This document shows positions 1 through 4,853 of a stretch of 8,429 nt of DNA, piece after piece (the first letter of the stretch is position 1; each line of letters opens with the position of its first letter). The notes under the pieces are model-generated. The model ran no database searches. It was given only the letters and a program-made list of their open reading frames with translations, and was not told the DNA's origin. Origin of the DNA: an uncultured Bacilli bacterium (GTDB lineage: Bacteria > Bacillota_I > Bacilli_A > RF39 > UBA660); assembly GCA_947625395.1 (NCBI GenBank), contig CANQOD010000045.1, positions 1 to 8,429 of the forward strand, given 5' to 3'. A program made the position numbers and the translations under genes.

Positions 1-345
1 CAAAGTCATATAAGAAGCAATCAGGAAAACATCTTTCCAAGGTGTTTGTAAAAAAAGGCCTATCAAGAAAAGAAGTAATCCTAAAGCAATGCGAAAGAAA
101 TCCTTTTGAAACAAAGAAGCTTGGCCTTGATTTTCCCTTTCTAAAGTCACATCGGCTTCAATTTTTTGAATTTCTTTTTCTATTTCTTCTTTTGTCCATT
201 CGCGTGTCGCTTCAAACTGTAATTTTTCAAGAGCAAAATTCACAGAAACATGGGAAAACGCTTGCTTACTTTTTAAACCATCTTCAATTTTTTTAGCACA
301 CATCGCACAATCAAGGCCACTGATATGATACTCATATTTCTTCAA
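1..345 (-). CDS. Heavy-metal translocating P-type ATPase (CadA/ZntA-like), N-terminal part
   Basis: N-terminal 115 residues of a membrane pump that probably exports Cd/Zn/Pb-type divalent cations; the rest lies beyond the left edge. A heavy-metal-associated (HMA) domain fills about residues 4-70, with the metal-binding motif GLDCAMCAKKIE (residues 10-21, Cys13 and Cys16). The DCAxC form is typical of the CadA/ZntA branch, whereas copper pumps usually have a Met/Thr-containing CxxC. A charged linker follows, then the first membrane helix (about residues 83-100). The start chosen is TTG at 345, about 11 nt after AAAGGA; an in-frame GTG at 354 lies almost on top of that site and is unlikely. The gene overlaps the end of the ArsR-family regulator by 14 nt, so it is probably translationally coupled and regulated by it. 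Metal specificity is inferred; the phosphorylation and transmembrane metal-site motifs are not visible. Confidence 0.88.
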   Translation of the reverse strand, partial: MKKYEYHISGLDCAMCAKKIEDGLKSKQAFSHVSVNFALEKLQFEATREWTKEEIEKEIQKIEADVTLERENQGQASLFQKDFFRIALGLLLFLIGLFLQTPWKDVFLIASYMTL

Positions 346-616
346 TGTGCTCACGTCCTTTCAAAAAGATATCCCGAATATGCGCATCACTAAGCGTATA
401 ATAAAGGCACGTTTTTTCTCTTCTAAATTTCACTAAATGACTTTGTTTCAAAATCCGTAACTGATGAGAAATCGCAGACTGCGTTGTTCCTACAATTTCT
501 GCCAGTTCACAAACACAAAGCTCCTTTTCTAATAATGCTGCGATAATTTTAATGCGTGTTGCATCCGCAAACACCTTAAAAAATTCTGCTAAATCATAAA
601 TCTCTTCATCTTTCAT
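332..616 (-). CDS. ArsR/SmtB-family metal-responsive repressor (CadC/SmtB-like)
   Basis: 94-aa winged-helix metal sensor, normal for the family. A start further upstream at 667 is open but would run through the operator; ATG at 616 has an ideal AAAGGAG 5 nt before it. ELCVCEL (Cys34, Cys36) is the metal-binding motif in the alpha3 helix of ArsR/CadC. TTQSAISHQLRILKQ (residues 44-58) is the DNA recognition helix. The C-terminal helix carries Asp77-x-His79-x10-His90-x2-Glu93, the alpha5 zinc site of SmtB/CzrA-type sensors. Both metal sites are therefore at least partly present, but the extended N-terminal arm of CadC, which supplies further cysteines, is missing. It most likely represses itself and the overlapping metal ATPase gene, releasing DNA when Zn/Cd-type ions bind. 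Function follows from the family and context; the exact metal is inferred. Confidence 0.92.
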   Translation of the reverse strand: MKDEEIYDLAEFFKVFADATRIKIIAALLEKELCVCELAEIVGTTQSAISHQLRILKQSHLVKFRREKTCLYYTLSDAHIRDIFLKGREHIEEI

Positions 617-630
617 AGGCTCTCCTTTAT

Positions 631-650
631 ATATGAATACTTGTTCATAT
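631..650. promoter_or_regulatory. Probable operator of the ArsR-family repressor
   Basis: Inverted repeat ATATGAA-n6-TTCATAT with perfect 7-bp arms, close to the operator pattern known for SmtB/CadC/CzrA regulators. A third half-site (ATATGAA) follows at 649-655, forming a second palindrome TTCATATATGAA (644-655). It lies 15-34 bp before the repressor start and covers the predicted transcription start, which fits autorepression. Confidence 0.75.
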
Positions 651-653
651 ATG

Positions 654-682
654 AATATATGACACAATTAAAAAAAAGTAAA
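654..682 (-). promoter_or_regulatory. Predicted promoter of the arsR-family/metal ATPase operon
   Basis: On the minus strand, -35 TTTACT (677-682) and -10 TATATT (654-659) are separated by 17 bp. Transcription would start near 647, inside the operator. The -35 falls in the descending arm and T-tract of the upstream gene's terminator, so the two signals share DNA. Confidence 0.5.
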
Positions 683-698
683 TATCTTTTTTACTTTT
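670..698 (-). terminator. Predicted terminator of the 67-aa gene
   Basis: Minus-strand hairpin with 9-bp arms AAAAGTAAA/TTTACTTTT (690-698 pairing with 674-682), a 7-nt loop and a following T-run. The stem is almost all A-U, so it is weak; the gene's stop codon (691-693) lies in the ascending arm. Confidence 0.45.
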
Positions 699-894
699 CC
701 CCACTTGCTTCTTCAATTAACTTTTCTAGTTTTTGATATTTTTCAATTAAAAGTTCATCATATTTTTTTAATATGCGCATTTTTTGACTTCTTGAAAAAA
801 TATTTTCTTTCAAGATTTCTTTGCGTAACTGATTTCTTTTTTCTTCAATAGGCATAATCACATATTCTCTGAACATACTAACTTTATCTAGCAT
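691..894 (-). CDS. Small highly charged helical protein, unknown function
   Basis: 67 residues, rich in Lys and Glu, no membrane segment, signal peptide or cysteine, predicted almost wholly helical (likely a two-helix hairpin or coiled coil). Start at 894 is supported by GAGG 7 nt upstream and by a near-consensus promoter in front. I do not recognise it with certainty. The spacing IEEKRNQL ... KKYDELLIEKY loosely follows the Spo0E-like phosphatase family (I-x3-R-x2-L ... SQxLDxLIxxY), with a one-residue insertion. However, the catalytic-motif Ser-Gln and the Leu before Asp are absent, so a working Spo0E-type phosphatase is doubtful. It is transcribed alone: its own promoter upstream, a weak hairpin downstream, and a new promoter for the metal-resistance genes right after. 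That it is a real gene is well supported; the function is not. Confidence 0.72.
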   Translation of the reverse strand: MLDKVSMFREYVIMPIEEKRNQLRKEILKENIFSRSQKMRILKKYDELLIEKYQKLEKLIEEASGEK

Positions 895-923
895 TCAACA
901 ACCTCACTTAAGAACATTATAGT
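895..923 (+). promoter_or_regulatory. Possible promoter of the XRE-family gene
   Basis: Plus strand: TCAACA (895-900), 17 bp, TATAGT (918-923). The -35 is poor (4 of 6). Its -10 overlaps the -10 of the opposing promoter, so the two would exclude each other. Offered as a candidate only. Confidence 0.3.
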
Positions 924-944
924 GGTTATTCAGCCAATAGTCAA
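916..944 (-). promoter_or_regulatory. Strong sigma-A promoter of the 67-aa gene
   Basis: Minus strand: -35 TTGACT (939-944), 17-bp spacer, -10 TATAAT (916-921). Eleven of twelve bases match the consensus. The expected start near 909 leaves a leader of about 15 nt before the ATG at 894. Confidence 0.85.
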
Positions 945-988
945 ATAGCATGCCAAATTGGTATTTTAGAGATATAAAGGTGATAAAA

Positions 989-1246
989 ATGGAAGAAAAA
1001 GGAAAAATTACAAAAGTCTCTATCGGTCAAGGTGAGATGACTTTTAAATTAGAAGAGCTTCTAGCCAAAAAGAACATCAGTAAGAATAAGATGATGCGTG
1101 ATATAGAAACTGATTTTAAAGTCATTCAACGAATTGCCAAAGGCACAATTACTCGTGTAGACCTTTATGTCTTAGCTAGAATTTGCGATTACTTAGATTG
1201 TAATCTTGAAGATATCATTGATTATAAAAAAAGCATTAAAAAATGA
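989..1246 (+). CDS. Small XRE/Cro-C1-type helix-turn-helix regulator
   Basis: 85-aa DNA-binding protein of the short Cro/C1 (HTH_26-like) type. The start is ATG at 989, preceded by AAAGGTG at 976-982; an earlier ATG at 950 has no ribosome site. FKLEELLAKKNISKNKMMRD (residues 19-38) begins the helix-turn-helix. The end LARICDYLDCNLEDIIDY (residues 62-79) is the hallmark tail of this family, close to the common LakICkaLdcsvgDll pattern. An N-terminal strand region (residues 6-18) precedes the HTH. There is no ligand or protease domain, so it is probably a simple repressor. It is divergent from the 67-aa gene and shares 94 bp of intergenic DNA containing an inverted repeat, so its most likely target is that region, including itself. 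Target and signal are unknown. Confidence 0.85.
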   Translation: MEEKGKITKVSIGQGEMTFKLEELLAKKNISKNKMMRDIETDFKVIQRIAKGTITRVDLYVLARICDYLDCNLEDIIDYKKSIKK

Positions 1247-1274
1247 TTGAAGAACAACATTTCAATCATTTTTT
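1238..1274. terminator. Bidirectional terminator shared by convergent genes
   Basis: Perfect stem of up to 14 bp (ATGATTGAA at 1243-1251 with TTCAATCAT at 1261-1269, extended by an A-run and a T-run), 9-nt loop. A T-tract follows on the plus strand and, from the A-run, also on the minus strand. It ends the XRE gene in one direction and the nrdD-nrdG-dUTPase operon in the other. The stop codons of both genes lie in the stem. Confidence 0.88.
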
Positions 1275-1726
1275 TTGTCTGTTGAACCAAATCCACCAGT
1301 ACGAATGCCATCTGCTTCATCATCATCAACTGTTAAGAACTTTTGAAAAATGACTTGACCAATGACATCTCCCTTGTGGATAACAAGGTCTTCATCTTTA
1401 AAATTATAGTATTGGAAATAGAAGTGACCATCATTGCTTTCATTTCCATAATAATCCGCGTCAACAATCCCAATACTATTGCACATTACAAAGCCTTTTT
1501 TAGGACCACCACTTCGGTTCACTAACATGAAATATTCATCTTCTCCACAGTAAGCTTTTAACCCTGTAGGAATTAAGACTGGCTTTTGTCCCAGTTGAAA
1601 AGGGGGAATAATAACGTCTTCCGCTGCTTCCACATCATATCCAGCAGCATGTTTCGTTTTTCGAACAGGAAGATGAATATCTTTATCTTCCCAACCTTTC
1701 GCAATTTCAAATCCTCTTTGTCGCAT
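1262..1726 (-). CDS. dUTP diphosphatase, trimeric all-beta type
   Basis: 154-aa enzyme hydrolysing dUTP to dUMP and pyrophosphate. All five family motifs are present: 1, AAGYDVEA (27-34); 2, NRSGGPKKG (70-78, with catalytic-type Ser72); 3, GIVDADYYG (86-94, invariant Asp89 and uracil-stacking Tyr92); 4, GDVIGQVIFQ (119-128); 5, RTGGFGSTD (142-150), the mobile C-terminal arm. Length is normal. The start chosen is ATG at 1726: it has GAGGAG just upstream and gives the usual N-terminus MRQRGFEI. A TTG at 1765 would overlap nrdG by 26 nt with only a weak ribosome site. It is the third gene of the nrdD-nrdG operon, 13 nt after nrdG. Class III reductase acts on triphosphates and so makes dUTP directly; this enzyme would clear it and provide dUMP for dTMP. 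Motif 2 (GGPKKG rather than SxLAxKG) is a mild variant. Confidence 0.94.
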   Translation of the reverse strand: MRQRGFEIAKGWEDKDIHLPVRKTKHAAGYDVEAAEDVIIPPFQLGQKPVLIPTGLKAYCGEDEYFMLVNRSGGPKKGFVMCNSIGIVDADYYGNESNDGHFYFQYYNFKDEDLVIHKGDVIGQVIFQKFLTVDDDEADGIRTGGFGSTDKKND

Positions 1727-1739
1727 AATCTCCTCGTTT

Positions 1740-2315
1740 CTAAAAGCCACAACTACATGTTGCAAGTTCTTTAAAATCTTTATCTTCTACAAATTGACTA
1801 TTATCAATATATAAAACAATCTGTTCTTCTTTTAAACTTTTTGGTACATCAATAATTCTTTGATTCATACTACCGACATAATGAATTTTATCATTCTTTA
1901 ATTTCATGACAAATCTTCCCTCTAGAAGAACATCAATATTTTTTAAAATATCTTCTAAGTCAGAATCCAGTTCTCTTTGTCCCATTAATTCTTCCCAAGT
2001 ATATCCTGTATAACACCAAATCGTCTTTGTTGGATACAGTTGGCGAATATTCGTTACTAAATCGCGAATAGTTTTCCGATTTCCAAGAAAGAGTGGGTCA
2101 CCACCGGATAGAGTGATGCCACTACACCAATCTTGGTCTAATTGTTCATAGATTTCTTTAATGGTATCATCATCAAATGGCACTCCATCTTCCGGGTCCC
2201 AAGTGAGTGCATTTTGACATCCTGGGCATTGATGAGAACAACCACTCACCCAAAGGACAACACGAAGTCCTTCACCATTCAACATATCTGCTTTCGTTAT
2301 ATTATGATATTTCAT
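1740..2315 (-). CDS. nrdG: Anaerobic ribonucleotide reductase-activating protein (radical SAM)
   Basis: 191-aa radical-SAM activase that cleaves S-adenosylmethionine and abstracts hydrogen from the glycine of NrdD. The cluster motif is GCSHQCPGC (Cys26-x3-Cys30-x2-Cys33), preceded by DMLNGEGLRVVLWVSGC, a classic NrdG N-terminus. GITLSGGDPLF (66-76) is the SAM-binding GGDP motif. The GRFV segment and the NQR(I/V)IDVPKSL-type C-terminal region also match the family. Length is slightly above the E. coli protein (about 154 aa) but normal for Firmicutes. Its ATG overlaps the nrdD stop by one base (TAATG), with AAAGGA 10 nt upstream, so translation is coupled to nrdD. It partners with the NrdD encoded immediately upstream and perhaps, in principle, binds the divergent NrdD-like protein, although that one has no glycine to activate. 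Confidence 0.96.
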   Translation of the reverse strand: MKYHNITKADMLNGEGLRVVLWVSGCSHQCPGCQNALTWDPEDGVPFDDDTIKEIYEQLDQDWCSGITLSGGDPLFLGNRKTIRDLVTNIRQLYPTKTIWCYTGYTWEELMGQRELDSDLEDILKNIDVLLEGRFVMKLKNDKIHYVGSMNQRIIDVPKSLKEEQIVLYIDNSQFVEDKDFKELATCSCGF

Positions 2316-4543
2316 TACATTGATTTCCTTTCTGCGATTTCAGTCATCTTTGCAGCGTTCAATCTTGTATCACCATGCACTCTTGAATAAGAAAGATAAC
2401 CATTCATACGGTCGATTTTTGTTAAGTCGCTACTACCACATTTTGTACAAACGTCCATATCAAGTTCTTCATGACCACAGACATTACAATAAGATAAAGA
2501 TAAGTTAACACCCTCATAGAAGCCTTTTTCCATAGCACGTTCTACATAAGTAATCATTGCCTCTTTATTGTAATTTAAGTTGTAACGAACATATTGAATT
2601 CGGCCACCTCTAAATAAATCCCAGAAACGTCCTTCTAAGTCTTGCTTTTGAATACCAGTAATGTCTTCCCAAACACCACAGTGGAAGCTGTTAGAAACAT
2701 AATCACGCTCAGAAACACCTTTGACAATGCCATATTTCTTTCTAAATTGTTCTACTTGTGTACCACAAAGACTTTCAGCTGGAGTTCCATAGATAGCATA
2801 AAGAATACCATCTTCCTTTTTATATTCTTGAATCTTTTGATTAATATAGCGCATGACTTCAAGGGCAAATTCACCATCTTCAACAAGACTCTTACCATTA
2901 TAAAGTTCTTGAAGTTCATTAAGAGCTGTGATTCCAAAAGAAGCAGTAGATGCTTTTAGTAATGGTTCAATGGACTCATTTGGCTTTAAGTGACCACCAT
3001 AGAAGCCTCCCTCACAATAAGCAAGTGGACTGATAGAAGCTTTCTTCTTTGCCAAATAATTATAAGTACGAATATGAATTTTACGAATCATTTCAAGATA
3101 ATAGTCAAGCACTTCATAGAAATCTTTTTGTTCTTCTCTAGCTTTTGCAAGAATCATTGGTAAGTTCAAAGAAACAGCACCAATATTGAAGCGGCCAATG
3201 AAGACTGGAACATCATTTTCATCAGCAGGTTCCATCCCACCACGTTCATACCATGGAGAAAGGAAAGCACGACAACCCATTGGGCTAATAATCTTACCAT
3301 ACTTCTTGAACATTTCAGGAACATATCCTTCTCCTGTTAAAGAAAGGTAATCCGGATACATCGTTTTGGCACTACAATCAAGAGCAGTATCAAATAAATG
3401 ATACATTTTCTTGCCACGACCATGAAGATTCTTGTCATATAAGAAGACAAGTTTAGGGAACAGTGTTGGTTTTCTAAATCCAGGTTTTCCTTGTCCTTTC
3501 ATATGTGTTTGTAAAATCACTTCTGAAATCATTTGACCAAATGGGTCTTCTTCATGTCCAAATGTGAAAGTGACAAATGGATAATCACCACGGCTTGAAC
3601 CAACGCTATTTAATTTATATTCAATACCTTGATAGCCTTGTTCACATTCACGACGAGTTTTCTTCCAAGCATATTCTTCTGCTTTGGTCGGCTCTTCTCC
3701 CCCAGTAATTTCCATATATTCTTCATAATATTTGTTATAACTTTTCTTAGCATAAGGTGTTAAAATCGTATCCACTTCAGGAACGGTGAAGCCACCATAC
3801 TGCATCGCAGCGGTATTGATGATAACATCTCCCATAACGTCATAAGCTGTATCAAGTGTTTTTGGTTCGTTGTACCAAAGATTGCCCATTTCAAAGCCAT
3901 CTTTCATTACAGCTCCAACATCACATAGACAACAGTTCATCGTATCTCGTCTTGCACTCATATCATGTACATAAATATAACCATCATCACAAGCTTCTAC
4001 TTCTGCTTTTGTTAAGAAAAACTTCTTATAAAGTTCTTTATTTAAGTTTCCATAAACTAAACTTCTTTGGGTAGAAACTAAAGCACTATCTGTATTGGAA
4101 TTTTCTTTATCTCCAATATAGCTAATTGCTTGAGCTTTTTTGTATACTTTATCTAAAATATGAACGAAATCATTTTTATAATTGCGATACTCACGATAAC
4201 TTTTGGCAACAAGTGGATTTACTTGTTCAAGGGCTGCCTCTACACAATTATGAATTTGACTTACTTCAGCATCACTGGTTTGATTTTTTAATAAATCAAT
4301 TACAATGTTAACAACTTCTTCCTTTGCCTCTTCTGTTAAATCAACCATGACTCTTTCAGCACTTTTTTCAATTGCTGCTTGAATTTTTTCCCCATCAAAT
4401 GGTTGTCTTGTTCCATTCTTTTTAATAATGTTAATCTTTGGGTTATTATATTTTTTCTTTTTAGGCTCAGCTTTTTCTTGGGTTGTTTTAGTTTTAACAG
4501 CTTTTACTACTTTCTTTTCTTCTTTCTCCTTTACTTTTGTCAT
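2315..4543 (-). CDS. nrdD: Anaerobic (class III) ribonucleoside-triphosphate reductase
   Basis: 742-aa oxygen-sensitive enzyme reducing NTPs to dNTPs, active as a glycyl-radical homodimer. In order: a Lys/Glu-rich extension (1-35); ATP-cone allosteric domain (about 37-130, INIIKKNGTRQPFDGEKI); ten-stranded barrel core with NCCLCD (203-208, equivalent of the first active-site Cys) and PMGCRAFLS (421-429, thiyl-radical Cys424 on the finger loop); YAIYGTPAESLCG (582-594); C-terminal zinc site (Cys686, 689, 699, 702); and the glycyl-radical motif RMNGYLS with Gly715, 27 residues from the end, as in the phage T4 and E. coli enzymes. Start at 4543 follows GAGGTG. All catalytic residues are present, so it should be functional. 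It heads the nrdD-nrdG-dUTPase operon. The usual motif is RVCGYL, so Met-Asn is a small variation. Confidence 0.97.
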   Translation of the reverse strand: MTKVKEKEEKKVVKAVKTKTTQEKAEPKKKKYNNPKINIIKKNGTRQPFDGEKIQAAIEKSAERVMVDLTEEAKEEVVNIVIDLLKNQTSDAEVSQIHNCVEAALEQVNPLVAKSYREYRNYKNDFVHILDKVYKKAQAISYIGDKENSNTDSALVSTQRSLVYGNLNKELYKKFFLTKAEVEACDDGYIYVHDMSARRDTMNCCLCDVGAVMKDGFEMGNLWYNEPKTLDTAYDVMGDVIINTAAMQYGGFTVPEVDTILTPYAKKSYNKYYEEYMEITGGEEPTKAEEYAWKKTRRECEQGYQGIEYKLNSVGSSRGDYPFVTFTFGHEEDPFGQMISEVILQTHMKGQGKPGFRKPTLFPKLVFLYDKNLHGRGKKMYHLFDTALDCSAKTMYPDYLSLTGEGYVPEMFKKYGKIISPMGCRAFLSPWYERGGMEPADENDVPVFIGRFNIGAVSLNLPMILAKAREEQKDFYEVLDYYLEMIRKIHIRTYNYLAKKKASISPLAYCEGGFYGGHLKPNESIEPLLKASTASFGITALNELQELYNGKSLVEDGEFALEVMRYINQKIQEYKKEDGILYAIYGTPAESLCGTQVEQFRKKYGIVKGVSERDYVSNSFHCGVWEDITGIQKQDLEGRFWDLFRGGRIQYVRYNLNYNKEAMITYVERAMEKGFYEGVNLSLSYCNVCGHEELDMDVCTKCGSSDLTKIDRMNGYLSYSRVHGDTRLNAAKMTEIAERKSM

Positions 4544-4853
4544 TGAAATACACCTCTCTTTAAATTTGATGTTTCCATCATATCTCTCTTTTTTGTTGTT
4601 TTTTTAATTTTTTACTATTTGTAAACTTTTTACGATATTCAATTGACACTAAAAACTTTATCAAAAAAACATTTCTATTTTATTGTATGCAATTAGTGTT
4701 TATTTCTTTATTTTAAAAGCTTTTTAGTTTCATTTTAGGCTTTCGTTTTTCAAATGTTTTTTTGAGCGACTTTTTTATAACGTCTTATTTTTTCATTGAT
4801 TTATCAATACTTTTTCAGTATAATATTCCTAGAAGTAAGGAGGTGTCAATCAT
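4544..4853. other. Divergent AT-rich intergenic region between nrdD and the NrdD-like gene
   Basis: 310 bp without a gene. The right end holds a strong plus-strand promoter and ribosome site for the NrdD-like gene (listed separately). The left end holds the nrdD ribosome site (GAGGTG, minus strand) in a purine-rich leader. In the middle are ACACTA (4646-4651) and TAGTGT (4694-4699), half-sites resembling NrdR boxes but without good full 16-bp palindromes. There is also a 10-bp palindrome AAAAGCTTTT (4715-4724) and a short inverted repeat TTTAC-n5-GTAAA (4611-4625). I find no convincing minus-strand promoter for nrdD; TTGATA near 4657-4662 or TTGAAT near 4638-4643 (minus strand) are possible -35 elements with poor -10s. 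Confidence 0.6.
4796..4824 (+). promoter_or_regulatory. Strong sigma-A promoter of the NrdD-like gene
   Basis: -35 TTGATT (4796-4801), 17-bp spacer, perfect -10 TATAAT (4819-4824). The start would be near 4831, only about 23 nt before the ATG, with AAGGAGG (4837-4843) in the leader. These signals suggest active expression and translation. Confidence 0.85.

Noticed and set aside
42..296. A plus-strand frame of 84 codons.
   Set aside because: It is antisense to the HMA/P-type ATPase frame, which has a clear domain match.
332..667. A longer 111-aa version of the ArsR-family regulator starting at 667.
   Set aside because: It has no ribosome site and would run through the operator and promoter; the start at 616 has an ideal AAAGGAG.
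691..1246. A toxin-antitoxin pair made of the 67-aa protein and the XRE regulator.
   Set aside because: The genes are divergent and each has its own signals, and the small protein shows no toxin family features.
1727..1765. A longer dUTPase starting at TTG 1765.
   Set aside because: It overlaps nrdG by 26 nt and has only a weak ribosome site; the ATG at 1726 gives the normal family N-terminus and has GAGGAG before it.
4646..4699. A pair of genuine NrdR boxes.
   Set aside because: Only 6-bp half-sites match; the full 16-bp palindromes do not, and the spacing is not the usual one. Kept only as a weak remark.
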